Positions 6,393 to 15,708 of a stretch of 64,000 nt of DNA are shown in pieces. The DNA lies in assembly GCF_002343915.1 (NCBI RefSeq), contig NZ_NETK01000001.1, forward strand, positions 744,001 through 808,000, written 5' to 3'. The stretch's first letter is position 1; each line of letters begins with the position of its first letter. The notes under the pieces were generated by a model that was not told where the DNA came from, searched no databases, and saw nothing but the letters and a program-made list of their open reading frames with translations. This DNA comes from Nannocystis exedens (GTDB lineage Bacteria > Myxococcota_A > Polyangia > Nannocystales > Nannocystaceae). The position numbers and the translations under genes are program-made.

Positions 6393-8744
6393 ATGGAGCG
6401 CTGGCGCATCACCGCGGGCCACGTCCCCGGACCCTTCGGCCTCGTGCTGGTGCTCGCCGCCGTGGTCCTGGCGATCGTCGAGGCCGCGCGGGCCTACCGT
6501 AAACCTGTCCCCGGGGTCAGCCCGCGCCTGCGCGCCGCCCTGTTCGCCCTGCGCTGCGCCGGCGCCCTGGCCCTGCTGGCGGTCGCGCTCGAGCTCTCGC
6601 TCAGCTTCGAGACCACCAGCTCGGCCGGCCCGCGCCTGGTCGTGCTCGTCGACGACAGCGCCAGCATGGGCGTCGCCGACGCCGAGTCGCCTGGCCAAAA
6701 GGCCATGCGGCGGATCGACCGCGTGCGCGAGCTGTGGCGCCGCTCCGAGCCGGCGCGCGCGGCCTGGAAGGAGCAGGGCCTGGCCGTGCAGGTGCGTCGG
6801 TTCGGCGAGGGCAGCGAGCCGCTCACCGGCGAAACCGAGGCCACCCTCGATCTCGCCGCGCGCCAGCCCGCCTCCGACCTCACCCGCGCCTTCGCCGAGC
6901 TCGCCGCCGTCGACCCGGCCGTCGACCCGCGCCCGCTCGCCGGCGTCATCGTCGTCTCCGACGGCCTCTTCGATCGCGCCGACCGGGGCGCCGACGACCC
7001 GCTCGTCCTCGCCGGCCGCGAGCTCGGCGTCCCGATCACCGCCGTCGCCGCCGGCGCCCCGCACCTCGTCGACCTCGCCCTCACCGAGCTGCGCGCCGGC
7101 GAGTTCGCCTTCGTCGAGAACGTCGTCGAGTTCGCCGCCGACATCGAGGCCCACGGCCTCGAGGGCGCCAAGACCGAGGTCGTCCTGCGCCGCGACGGTC
7201 AGGTCGTCGCCACCGAGCCGTTCGTCGCCCCGGCGAGCGGCCAGACCACCGTCCGCTTCGAGGTCGCCCCCGACCGCGTCGGCCAGTTCGTCTACGAGAT
7301 CGAGGTCCGCCCGGTCGAGGGCGAGGCCAGCCCGCACAACAACCGCCGCGCCTTCGTCGTCAAGGTCCTGCGCGACAAGGTCCGCGCCCTGCACGTCGCC
7401 GGTCGGCCCGACTGGGACGTCCGGGCCCTCCGCACCCTGCTCGGCCGCGACCCCAACGTCGAGCTGCTCAGCTACTACATCTTGCGCGGGGCCGACGACG
7501 CCGACCGCGAGGACCCGTTCGCTCCGCTGTCGCTGATCGCCTTCCCCACCGACGAGCTGTTCAAGGAGCAGCTCGGCAGCTTCGACCTCGTCATCCTCCA
7601 CAACTTCGACGCCCTCAACCACCAGGTCGGCCGCTACTTGCCCGACATCGGCCGCTACGTCGAGGAGGGCGGCGCCCTGGTGATGATCGGCGGCGACATG
7701 GGGCTCGCCACCGGCGACTACCCGGCGCCCGCGCTCTCGGCGGTCGTCCCGGTCGACCTGCGCGTGCCCACCGGCCTCGACACCGAGGCCTTCCGCCCCA
7801 CCGTCACCGACGCCGGGCGCCGCCACCCGATCACCGCGTGGATCGATCACAGCGGCCTGTCCAATTGGACAGCTTTACCGCCGCTCGACAGCTACAACCC
7901 GGCCAAGCTGGCCCGCCACGAGGCCGAGATCGGCAGCGCCGTGCTGCTGCGTCACCCCGAGGGCGGTCCGCTGCTGACCATCGCCGAGCCCGGCCGCGGC
8001 CGCGTCCTCGTCCTCAGCACCGGCGCCAGCTGGCGGCTCGGCTTCCACGCCGACCTCCCGATCGTCGACGGCGCCCGTCCTTACGATCTGCTGTGGCTCG
8101 GCGCGATCCGCTGGCTCCTCCGCGACAGCGCCGCCGACCGCCTCACGCTCGAGACCGACCGTCCGACCTACCTCCTGGGCGCCCCGATCACCCTGCGGGC
8201 CGCCGCGCTCTCGCCGTCGTACGCCCCCGAGGCCGGCGTCGAGATCGGCTGGCGCGTGCAGCCGCTCGGGCGGGCCGCCGACGACCCCGGCGCCGACCCC
8301 AACGCCCCCGTCACGATCCTGTCCCAGGGGACATGGACCACCGACGCCCTCGGGCGGGCCAGCGAGACCCTCGCGGGCGGCCTCTCGGTCGGCGCCTACG
8401 AGGCCGTGGCCCAGCGCGCCGGCGGCGACGAGGCGGCCGCCGCCCCGCAGCAGGCGCGCCGCGTCTTCCTCGTCCAGGCGGCCGGCCGCGAGCTCACGCG
8501 CCTCGCCAGCGGCCCCGGGGACGAGCGGCTGAAGCGGCTCGCCGACGCCACCGGCGGCCGCTTCTTGCGCGCCGCCGACGACGACCTGCCCGCCGCCCCG
8601 CCGCTCGCCCCCGATCGCCAGGATCGCGAGCGCGTCGACAGCCGGCGCGACATTCCGGTGTGGAGCGGCGGCGTCGCCATGGTCTTGCTCGTCGTCTGCC
8701 TCGGCGGCGAGGTCCTCGTGCGGCGCCGGATCGGCCTCGCCTGA
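6393..8744 (+). CDS. Large VWA-domain membrane protein (BatA/GATase1-like)
   Basis: The 783-residue product starts with two transmembrane helices (about residues 10-32 and 50-70). A von Willebrand A domain with the metal site motif DDSASMG follows, then beta-rich domains, a GATase1-like region (LVMIGGDMGLATGDY, about residue 430) and a final membrane helix before the C-terminus. Such proteins occur in MoxR/BatA-type operons and are thought to assemble or sense envelope complexes. ATG 6393 is preferred over the TTG at 6387. The gene follows the DUF4159 gene by 15 nt. It contains two perfect members of the hairpin family (7857 and 8320), plus CCTGGCC-AAAA-GGCCATG near 6692. Confidence 0.82.
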   Translation: MERWRITAGHVPGPFGLVLVLAAVVLAIVEAARAYRKPVPGVSPRLRAALFALRCAGALALLAVALELSLSFETTSSAGPRLVVLVDDSASMGVADAESPGQKAMRRIDRVRELWRRSEPARAAWKEQGLAVQVRRFGEGSEPLTGETEATLDLAARQPASDLTRAFAELAAVDPAVDPRPLAGVIVVSDGLFDRADRGADDPLVLAGRELGVPITAVAAGAPHLVDLALTELRAGEFAFVENVVEFAADIEAHGLEGAKTEVVLRRDGQVVATEPFVAPASGQTTVRFEVAPDRVGQFVYEIEVRPVEGEASPHNNRRAFVVKVLRDKVRALHVAGRPDWDVRALRTLLGRDPNVELLSYYILRGADDADREDPFAPLSLIAFPTDELFKEQLGSFDLVILHNFDALNHQVGRYLPDIGRYVEEGGALVMIGGDMGLATGDYPAPALSAVVPVDLRVPTGLDTEAFRPTVTDAGRRHPITAWIDHSGLSNWTALPPLDSYNPAKLARHEAEIGSAVLLRHPEGGPLLTIAEPGRGRVLVLSTGASWRLGFHADLPIVDGARPYDLLWLGAIRWLLRDSAADRLTLETDRPTYLLGAPITLRAAALSPSYAPEAGVEIGWRVQPLGRAADDPGADPNAPVTILSQGTWTTDALGRASETLAGGLSVGAYEAVAQRAGGDEAAAAPQQARRVFLVQAAGRELTRLASGPGDERLKRLADATGGRFLRAADDDLPAAPPLAPDRQDRERVDSRRDIPVWSGGVAMVLLVVCLGGEVLVRRRIGLA
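7857..7872 (+). repeat. In-frame CTGTCC-AATT-GGACAG hairpin
   Basis: Perfect 6 bp stem and in full a 16-bp palindrome, read in frame as LSNWTA in the VWA protein. The local AATT core is unusual in this GC-rich DNA. Confidence 0.6.
8320..8333 (+). repeat. In-frame TGTCC-CAGG-GGACA hairpin
   Basis: Perfect 5 bp stem encoding part of LSQGTW in the VWA protein. Confidence 0.55.
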
Positions 8745-8797
8745 ACGCGCACGCGGGCTGCCGGCTGCCGCCCCTGCATTGTCGCGGCCGTCTCGGC

Positions 8798-8803
8798 TAA
8801 AGT
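8798..8803 (+). promoter_or_regulatory. TAAAGT -10-like box, leaderless type
   Basis: Eight bases before ATG 8812. It supports that start over the upstream TTG at 8779. Confidence 0.5.
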
Positions 8804-8811
8804 CCCGGCCG

Positions 8812-9234
8812 ATGCCCTCTCGCAGCAAGCCGCCCGCCGACGAAGACCGCACCCCGCCGGGCCGGGTCTCGCGCCACATCCAACCGCTCGGCCCGCGCGT
8901 CCTCGTGCGCGTGATCAAGAGCCCCGACCGCAGCGAATCCGGGCTGTTCCTCCCGGCTGGCGCGAAGGACAGCCACAGCGAGGCCCTGCTCGCCGAGGTC
9001 GTCGAGGTCGCGCGCACCATGCCCAAGCCGACCTTCGTGGTCGACGGCGACGACGACGACGACGAGCCCAAGGCCGACCTCGGCGAGAACGTCAGCGGGA
9101 TCCCCGTCGGCGCCCAGGTCCTGTTCGCCAAGGATCAGGGCATCACCGTCCCCTGGGACGACAGCCTGCGGATCCTCGGCGTGCGCCACGTGCTCGCCAT
9201 CGTCGACATCATCTCCGAGGATCACCTGCAGTGA
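8812..9234 (+). CDS. GroES/Cpn10-like protein with acidic insert
   Basis: The 140-residue product follows the co-chaperonin 10 pattern: IQPLGPRVLVRVIKSPDRSESGLFLPAGAKD near the start, then EVVEVA, GIPVGAQVLFAKDQGI and a final VLAIVDI strand. Typical GroES is about 97 residues; here there is a polar N-terminal extension and an acidic loop (run of five Asp) between the strands at about residues 75-92. The mobile-loop region is replaced by SESGLFLP, so interaction with GroEL is uncertain and a divergent role is possible. No groEL lies nearby. The stop overlaps the next start by four bases (GTGA), so it is translationally coupled to the SppA gene. It may assist or modulate that protease, but this is only context. 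Confidence 0.75.
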   Translation: MPSRSKPPADEDRTPPGRVSRHIQPLGPRVLVRVIKSPDRSESGLFLPAGAKDSHSEALLAEVVEVARTMPKPTFVVDGDDDDDEPKADLGENVSGIPVGAQVLFAKDQGITVPWDDSLRILGVRHVLAIVDIISEDHLQ

Positions 9235-11945
9235 CGCGCCGGGCGCCGCGACCGGAGCCGCACGCCTCACCCTCGCCCGACCGCCGCCGCTCGGCCTTCA
9301 CGGCTGCCCGGGCGAGGACGCGGCGCGACGCCTCGTGCGCGGCGCTCGTCGCCGGCCTCGGTCTCATCCTGTCCTTCGGGACCGCCCACGCCCAGGAGCC
9401 GCGGGCCCTCGACCGCCCCGCCTCCGACGGCGTCGACCGCCCGATCAAGGACTACTCCGGCGAGGGCGACGCCAGCAGCATCGAGCTCAACCCTGCCCTG
9501 CTGTCGGCGGTGAAGGGCCTCGACCTCGTCGTCATGGGCTACCGCTCGGTCAGCCCGTTCACGCGCGGCGGCGGCCTCGGCGGCTTCATGAGCTTCAACC
9601 TCGGCTTCGGCCTCGCCACCGGCATCGGCGTGCAGGCCCTGCGGCCCGGCTTCGGCGGCGGCTTCCCCGACCCGTTCTCCGCCCGCAACCCCGACGCCAC
9701 CAAGATCTCGTGGGCGCTCTCCGGCGGCGACGGCAAGATCGCCGCGTTCGGCCTCGGCGTCCACTGGTTGCGCGCCGACGGCCTCCTCCGCGCCCCCGAC
9801 CTCGACGTCGGCCTGCTCTTTCGCGTCCGCAACTACGCCTCGATCGGCGCCGTCGCCCGCTTCGGCCCCGCCGACCTCAGGCCCTACGGCGACCTCGCGA
9901 GCGAGCTCTCGATCGTCGGCGAGCTGGCCGTGCGCCCGCTCGGCACCCGCACCCTCGAGCTCGCCGGCGGCGTGCGCGGCCGCTTCCGCGCCGATCAACC
10001 TGGCCTTCAGGTCAGCCAGTGGGACAACCTCGGCGCCCTGCCGCGCGGCCGGATCGCCGTGCGTCACAAGGGCCTCGAGCTGGCCGCCGAGGTCGAGCAG
10101 GTCCGCGTCCACGCCCTCGATCCCTCGACCTACAACTTCGTCCGCGCCGACAAGGCCGTGCGCGGCTCGGTCCAGCTCGCCGTCGCCTGGGACTTCATGA
10201 AGGTCAGCGGCGGCGTGCACGCCGGCCTCGGCGAAGGCCTCGACGGCTTCGGCCTCGCCGCCCGCTTCTCGACCGCCCGCCAGGGCCGCGTGTTCTGGCC
10301 GCGCCTCGTCGACGTCGAGCGCGTCGACATCTCCGCGATCAAGGGCGAGCGCCACCTCCTCGGCCTCTTGCAGCGGCTCGAGCGGGCCGAGAAGGCCGGG
10401 AGGCGCACGATCCTCCTCGTCGACGCGCGCAGCACCGGCCTCGGCTGGGCCAGCCTGCAGGAGGTCCGCAGCGCGCTGGTCCGGATCCGCAACGCCGGCG
10501 GCCACGTCTTCGCCTACCTCGAGGACACCAAGCTCAAGGACTACTACCTCGCCAGCGCCGCCGAGCAGGTGTTCATCCACCCCGCCGGCGAGCTCGCCAC
10601 CTTCGGCCTCTCGTCCACCACCTTCTACCTGCGCGGCCTCCTCGACAAGCTCGGCGTCCAGGTCGAGGCCCTGCACATCGACGAGTACAAGTCCGCGCAC
10701 GAGATGTTCTCGCGGGCGGCGCCTTCGGACAAGGATCGCGAGCAGCGCGAGGCCATCCTCGACGACACCTTCGCCCAGGTCGCCCACGACATCGCCCAGG
10801 CCCGCGGCCTCAGCATCGCCCAGGTCCGCGACCTCGTCGACGACGCCCCCTACGGCCCGGAGAAGGCCGAGCAGCTCGGCCTCGTCGACGCCGTCGTCTA
10901 CCGCGACCAGGTCGTCGAGAAGATCGGCGACGCCGTCGGCGCGCGCGTCAAGTTCGCCCAGTTCGACGACACCGAACCTGACCCGAAGACCTGGTCGAGC
11001 GCGCCTTACATCGCCGTCGTCCTCGTCGAGGGCACCATCATCGACGGCGAGAGCCGCACGATCCCCCTGCTCGGCACCCAGTTCACCGGCGGCGACACCA
11101 TCGTCGCCCAGCTGCGGGCCGTGCGGAACGACCCTGCGTGTCAGGGCGTCGTCCTGCGCGTCAACAGCCCCGGCGGCAGCGCCCTCGCCTCCGACCTGAT
11201 CTGGCGCGAGGTCTCGCGCACGCACGAGGCGTGGAAGAAGGACCCGCGCAAGAGCCCGCCGATCGTCGTGTCGATGGGCGACGTCGCCGCCAGCGGTGGT
11301 TACTACGTCGCCGCCGGCACCGACCACGTGTTCGCCCAGCCCACCACCCTCACCGGCTCGATCGGCGTCGTCACCCTGCACTTCGACATCAGCGGCCTCC
11401 TGCACAAGCTGGGCGTCGCCACCCACACCTTCAAGCGCGGCAAGAACGCCGACATCGCCGGCTTCTACCGCCCCTACACCGCCGACGAGCGCGCCCGGAT
11501 GGACGCCTCGATCCGCCGCGTCTACGACCTCTTCCGCAAGCGCGTCGCCGACGCTCGCGGCAAGACCCTCGAGCAGGTCGACGAGCTCGGCCGCGGCCAC
11601 GTCTACTCCGGCGCCGACGCCAAAGAGCTCGGCCTCGTCGACGCCTTCGGCGGCCTGCGCGAGGCCGTCGCCCTCGTGCGCCAGCGCAGCGGCGTCGGCG
11701 AGCGGCGCGAGCTCCAGCTCCGCGTCCTCCCTGTCCGCAAGACCATCCTCGACCTCGTCCTCGACCTGCTCGGCCCCGAGCGCGGCGACAAGGGCCTGCG
11801 CGGCCGGATCCAGGCCCGCCGCGACGCCGAGCCCCCGCTGCCGCTGGTCCTCACCACCGCCTTCGCCCGCCTCCCGCTCGCCCTCCTGTTCCTCCCGCAG
11901 GACCAACCGAGCGCCCTCATGCCCGTCGTCCACGCGATCGAGTGA
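9231..11945 (+). CDS. sppA: Barrel-SppA fusion: signal peptide peptidase-like protease
   Basis: The 904-residue product has two parts. After a signal peptide ending in AHAQ, about 300 residues resemble an outer-membrane barrel protein: a PNPALLSAVKG-like start (SSIELNPALLS), alternating aromatic/small-residue strands and many Gly. The C-terminal two thirds are a tandem SppA protease. The catalytic dyad is visible: Lys487 in DEYKSAHEMF and Ser688 in SMGDVAASGGYY, equivalent to Lys209/Ser409 of the E. coli 67 kDa enzyme. SppA digests cleaved signal peptides at the inner membrane, so the added domain is unexpected. A paralogue with the same architecture is at 16874-19630. The GTG overlaps the preceding stop by four bases. 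Confidence 0.9.
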   Translation: MTRRAPRPEPHASPSPDRRRSAFTAARARTRRDASCAALVAGLGLILSFGTAHAQEPRALDRPASDGVDRPIKDYSGEGDASSIELNPALLSAVKGLDLVVMGYRSVSPFTRGGGLGGFMSFNLGFGLATGIGVQALRPGFGGGFPDPFSARNPDATKISWALSGGDGKIAAFGLGVHWLRADGLLRAPDLDVGLLFRVRNYASIGAVARFGPADLRPYGDLASELSIVGELAVRPLGTRTLELAGGVRGRFRADQPGLQVSQWDNLGALPRGRIAVRHKGLELAAEVEQVRVHALDPSTYNFVRADKAVRGSVQLAVAWDFMKVSGGVHAGLGEGLDGFGLAARFSTARQGRVFWPRLVDVERVDISAIKGERHLLGLLQRLERAEKAGRRTILLVDARSTGLGWASLQEVRSALVRIRNAGGHVFAYLEDTKLKDYYLASAAEQVFIHPAGELATFGLSSTTFYLRGLLDKLGVQVEALHIDEYKSAHEMFSRAAPSDKDREQREAILDDTFAQVAHDIAQARGLSIAQVRDLVDDAPYGPEKAEQLGLVDAVVYRDQVVEKIGDAVGARVKFAQFDDTEPDPKTWSSAPYIAVVLVEGTIIDGESRTIPLLGTQFTGGDTIVAQLRAVRNDPACQGVVLRVNSPGGSALASDLIWREVSRTHEAWKKDPRKSPPIVVSMGDVAASGGYYVAAGTDHVFAQPTTLTGSIGVVTLHFDISGLLHKLGVATHTFKRGKNADIAGFYRPYTADERARMDASIRRVYDLFRKRVADARGKTLEQVDELGRGHVYSGADAKELGLVDAFGGLREAVALVRQRSGVGERRELQLRVLPVRKTILDLVLDLLGPERGDKGLRGRIQARRDAEPPLPLVLTTAFARLPLALLFLPQDQPSALMPVVHAIE

Positions 11946-12013
11946 CCGCACGGGCATCCACGCGCCCCCTCACCGCTCGCATCCCTCCGACGACTCGGGC
12001 ACCCTCTCGGGTG

Positions 12014-12655
12014 ATGCCCAGGCTCGACGCCGCCGCGCGCGACCACGCCGGCGCTCTCGACGCCCGCGACGTCATCACCGCCGCCAACTTCCGCGAATTC
12101 GAATTCGGCGCCGGCTCTCTCCCTCACGACGTGCATGGCTTCACCTTCACCGTCACGCCCCGCGACGGCCGCGTCGTCGCGCACGACGACCTGACTCACG
12201 GCGAGGAGCGGCTCCTCGGCTGCGTTGACTATCTCGCCTGCAATCCGGCGGTCGTCTTCGCCGACGAGCTGCCCACCGGCCTGTCCGGGCCGCGACTCGC
12301 GGCCTGCCTCGCCGCCTGCGGCCCGCGCCAGGTCTTCCTCGCCTGCCGCGATCCGGCCCCGCTCCTGCGCCACCTCGCGCCCGCGCGCTGGCTCGCCTGC
12401 GAACGCAGCCACGCGGCGGCACGCCGAAGACGGTCATCCCCCTGTTCGCGACGCGCCGCGCCGCGTCGACGCCCGGGCCGCGACGGCCGACCTTTCACCC
12501 CTGCGAGGTTCGCCGTGATCACGCCCTGCGAGCGCCGCGCCGCCGGTGATTCACGCGCGGGTGCATCGGCGGCTCGCCTCCGGGCCGCCCTCACGCGCGG
12601 CCGCGATCGTCTGGCGCGCCCGCGGCCGCTCGCGCACACTCCATCGGCCGCATGA
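12014..12655 (+). CDS. Unrecognised protein with probable reading-frame break
   Basis: The frame runs from ATG 12014 to TGA 12653-12655, which overlaps the M16 start as ATGA. The first 135 residues look genuine: third positions are almost all G/C and the sequence is protein-like (EFEFGAGSLPHDVHGFTF, LLGCVDYLACNPAVVFADEL, CGPRQVFLACRDPAP). From about 12418 this frame turns Arg-rich with poor third-position bias. At the same point the +1-related frame becomes clean for some twenty codons (TPKTVIPLFATRRAAST) and ends at 12549. The gene is therefore probably shifted by a one-base indel near 12415-12420, or is decaying. It starts 68 nt after sppA and could be cotranscribed. No family recognised. 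Confidence 0.5.
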   Translation: MPRLDAAARDHAGALDARDVITAANFREFEFGAGSLPHDVHGFTFTVTPRDGRVVAHDDLTHGEERLLGCVDYLACNPAVVFADELPTGLSGPRLAACLAACGPRQVFLACRDPAPLLRHLAPARWLACERSHAAARRRRSSPCSRRAAPRRRPGRDGRPFTPARFAVITPCERRAAGDSRAGASAARLRAALTRGRDRLARPRPLAHTPSAA

Positions 12656-15600
12656 GCACGCGCCTCGCACGCCTGGCCCTGGCCCTCTGCCTCCTCGCCT
12701 GCAACGCCGCCACCGCTCCGCCGCCTCGTGCCGCACCTGCCCCTTCGAACATGCTCGAACAGACACCTCCCGCGCCTGCGCCCGCCCCCGCTCCCGAGCC
12801 CGCGCCTGCCCCTGCGGTCGACCCCGAGCGCGCCGCCATCCTCGCCGGCTCCGCGCTGCCCGAGCCGCTCCCGGTCGCCCTGCCGGACGACCCGCTGGGC
12901 GTCACGATCCACCGCCTGAGCAACGGCCTCACCGTCTACATCAGCACCGATCGCGCCGCTCCGCGGGTCACCGCGTGGATCGCCTTCCGCGCCGGCAGCC
13001 GGCACGACCCGCCGCACTCGACCGGCCTGGCGCACTACCTCGAGCACATGATGTTCAAGGGCACCGCGCGGCTCGGCACCCTCGACGGCGAGGCCGAGGC
13101 GCCGCACGTCGCCGCCGTCGCCGAGCTCTACGATCGCCTGGCCGCCACCGCCGATCCGGCCGGCCGCGCCGCCATCCTCGCCGACATCGACCGCGCCACC
13201 CAGGCCTGCGCGGCGCTGGCGATCCCCAACGAGGTCGATCGGCTCTACGCCCAGCTCGGCGTCACCGACCTCAACGCCTTCACCAGCGACGACATGACCG
13301 TCTACAGCGCCGACGTGCCGTCCTCGCGGCTCGCCACCTGGGCCGAGATCGAGGCCGAGCGGCTGCGCCAGCCGGTGTTCCGCCTGTTTTACCCCGAGCT
13401 CGAGGCCGTCTACGAGGAGAAGAACATGAGCCTCGACGCGCCCGACGATCGGGTCGACGAGGCCATGCGCCTGGCGCTGTTCCCCGGCCACCCGTACGGC
13501 ACCCAGCCGACCATCGGCAGCGCCGAGCACCTCAAGACCCCGGCCTACGGCGAGATGGTCGCCTACCACCGCCGCAACTACCTGCCCAACAACGCCGCCA
13601 TCCTGCTCTCCGGCGACGTCGACCCCACCGTGCTGCCGGCGCTCGAGCGGGCCTTCGCCGAGTGGCAGCCCGCCCCGCTCGCCCCGCCGGCCCCGGGCGA
13701 CCTCGCCGGCCCGCGTGGCCGCGTCGTCCGCGAGATCGTGGCCGACGGCGAGCAATCGGTCACCCTGGCCTTTCGCACAGTACCCATCGGACATCCCGAC
13801 GAGCCGGCCCTGCGCGCGCTCGAGCGGGTGCTCGGCGACGAGGTCGGCGGCCTGGTGGCCACGCGCCTGCTCCTGCCGCAGCGCCTGCCCGACGCCGAGG
13901 TGTTCGGCGCGCTGATGAACGAGGGCGGCTACCTCGCGCTCACCGGCGTCGCCCGCGACGGCCAGTCGCTGGCCGAGGTCGAGCGGCTGCTGCGGGAGGT
14001 CCTCGGCGCCGCCCGGGACGGCGCGATCGGCCAGGACGACCTCGACGCCGCCGTCCTCCACGCCACCATCGACGAGCAGAACGACCTCGAGAACGGCGAG
14101 CGCCGCGTCGAACAGATGCTCGAGGCCTACACCAGCGGGCGCCCGTGGCCCGAGCACGCCCGCCGCCTGGCCGCCCTGAAGGCGCTGACCCCGGCCGACC
14201 TCACCCGCGTCGCCCGCACCTACTTCGGCGACGACGTCGTGGTCGTCCAGCGCCGGCGCGGCCGCTTCGCCCCGCCGGAGATCCCCAAGCCGCAGATCAC
14301 CCCGGTCGCCATCGATCCCACGCGCCAGAGCAGCTACGCCCGCGACGTCCTGGCCCGCCCCGTCGAGGACCCGCCGGCCGAGCACCTGCGGCCCGGTCAC
14401 GACTATGTCCGTTCGGACATGTCCTGTGGGCCACTCATCGCCGCCCGCAACCACCGCAGCGAGCTGTTCAACCTGGTCCTGCGCTACGACCTCGGCACCC
14501 GCCGGCGCCCGCTGCTCGGCCTCGCCGCCGACCTGCTGACCCGCAGCGGCGTCAAGGACGGCGACGCGACGCTCAGCGCCGCCGCGCTGCAGCGCCGGCT
14601 GTACGCGCTCGGCACCGAGATCGACGTCGACGTCGACGCCGACCGCACCGAGATCACCGTCAGCGGCATCGACCGCAACATGGACGCCAGCCTCGCGCTG
14701 CTCGACGCCTGGCTGGCCGGCCCCGTGTTCACCGACGCCGTGCTCTCGGGCCTGGTCGCCAACACCCTCAGCGGTCGGCGCGACGAGGAGGACGACCCCG
14801 ACGACCTCGCCGCCGCCCTGCGCGACTACGCCGCCTTCGGCGACGCCTCGCCGGTGCTCACCCGCCCCAGCGACAGGCAACTCCGGCGCGTGAAGGGCCC
14901 CGAGCTGGTCGCCGAGCTGCGGGCCCTCCGCGACGCCGCCCACGTCACCCTGTACTTCGGGCCGCGCACCGACGAGGCCGCCGCCGCCGCCCTGCCGCTG
15001 GGCGCGGGCAAGCCGGTCGACCCGCCGCCGCCGCTGCGCTACCGCAGCGTCGCCGCCCCGACGATCTTCTTCCTCCACAAGGACGTCGCCCAGGCCCGCA
15101 TCGACATCGTCCTCCCGCGCCCGCCGCAGCCGGCCGGCGAACGCCCGCGCGCCGAGCTGCTCGGGCACGTGCTCGGCGGCGACATGAGCGGCATGGCGTT
15201 CCAGGAGATCCGCGAGGCCCGGGGGCTGGCCTACCACGCCGGCGCGCACCTCGACCTCGGCGACCGCCTCGGCGACGACGCCGCCCTGATCGGGAGCCTC
15301 GGCACCCAGTGCGACAAGGCCGGCGGCGCGCTCGGGCTGATGCTCGACCTGCTGCGCCGCACCGAGCTCGCCCCCGACCGCGTCACCGCGGCCCGCCTGG
15401 CCCTCCTGCGCGAGTACGCCAGCGAGCGGATCACCCCCCGCTCGCGCCCCGGGTGGGTCCAGTCGTGGCTCGACCTCGGCCACCCCGGCGACCCGCGCCT
15501 CGCCGCCGCGCAGACGATCCGCACCGTCGAGCTGGCGGACCTGCAGGCCTACCTGGCCGAGTTCGCCGGCTCCCCCCCGATCGTCAGCGTCCTGGGCGAC

Positions 15601-15687
15601 CGCCGCCGCGTCGACCTCGACCGCCTGCGCGCCCTCGGCGAGGTCCAGGTCGTCACCCCGGCGGCCCTGTTCCCGTACGCCCGCTAG
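12652..15687 (+). CDS. M16-family zinc metalloprotease lipoprotein (insulinase-like)
   Basis: The 1011-residue product has a lipoprotein signal (LLAC), a Pro/Ala linker and two M16 halves. The zinc site HYLEH is at residues 128-132. The third ligand is in VYEEKNMS (Glu255/256), the long spacing being due to the known insertion with IPNEVDRLYAQLG and NAFTSDDMTVYSADVP. The second half (from about 580) lacks the metal site and carries the R/Y-type MSGMAFQEIREARGLAYHA segment, as in the inactive partner domain of periplasmic M16B proteases. It should degrade peptides in the periplasm while tethered to a membrane. A perfect hairpin repeat (14405-14420) sits in the linker between the two halves, and a CTCGAA/TTCGAA-type variant sits in the lipoprotein linker. 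Confidence 0.9.
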   Translation: MSTRLARLALALCLLACNAATAPPPRAAPAPSNMLEQTPPAPAPAPAPEPAPAPAVDPERAAILAGSALPEPLPVALPDDPLGVTIHRLSNGLTVYISTDRAAPRVTAWIAFRAGSRHDPPHSTGLAHYLEHMMFKGTARLGTLDGEAEAPHVAAVAELYDRLAATADPAGRAAILADIDRATQACAALAIPNEVDRLYAQLGVTDLNAFTSDDMTVYSADVPSSRLATWAEIEAERLRQPVFRLFYPELEAVYEEKNMSLDAPDDRVDEAMRLALFPGHPYGTQPTIGSAEHLKTPAYGEMVAYHRRNYLPNNAAILLSGDVDPTVLPALERAFAEWQPAPLAPPAPGDLAGPRGRVVREIVADGEQSVTLAFRTVPIGHPDEPALRALERVLGDEVGGLVATRLLLPQRLPDAEVFGALMNEGGYLALTGVARDGQSLAEVERLLREVLGAARDGAIGQDDLDAAVLHATIDEQNDLENGERRVEQMLEAYTSGRPWPEHARRLAALKALTPADLTRVARTYFGDDVVVVQRRRGRFAPPEIPKPQITPVAIDPTRQSSYARDVLARPVEDPPAEHLRPGHDYVRSDMSCGPLIAARNHRSELFNLVLRYDLGTRRRPLLGLAADLLTRSGVKDGDATLSAAALQRRLYALGTEIDVDVDADRTEITVSGIDRNMDASLALLDAWLAGPVFTDAVLSGLVANTLSGRRDEEDDPDDLAAALRDYAAFGDASPVLTRPSDRQLRRVKGPELVAELRALRDAAHVTLYFGPRTDEAAAAALPLGAGKPVDPPPPLRYRSVAAPTIFFLHKDVAQARIDIVLPRPPQPAGERPRAELLGHVLGGDMSGMAFQEIREARGLAYHAGAHLDLGDRLGDDAALIGSLGTQCDKAGGALGLMLDLLRRTELAPDRVTAARLALLREYASERITPRSRPGWVQSWLDLGHPGDPRLAAAQTIRTVELADLQAYLAEFAGSPPIVSVLGDRRRVDLDRLRALGEVQVVTPAALFPYAR
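14405..14420 (+). repeat. In-frame ATGTCC-GTTC-GGACAT hairpin
   Basis: Perfect 6 bp stem read in frame as YVRSDM within the interdomain linker of the M16 protein. Confidence 0.6.
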
Positions 15688-15688
15688 G

Positions 15689-15708
15689 GCATGTCCTCGC
15701 GGACATGC
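15689..15708 (+). terminator. Hairpin immediately after the M16 stop codon
   Basis: GCATGTCC-TCGC-GGACATGC: an 8 bp perfect stem beginning 2 nt after the TAG (15685-15687). It lacks a T tract but is ideally placed to end the transcript. The same stem recurs at 16040. Confidence 0.5.
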
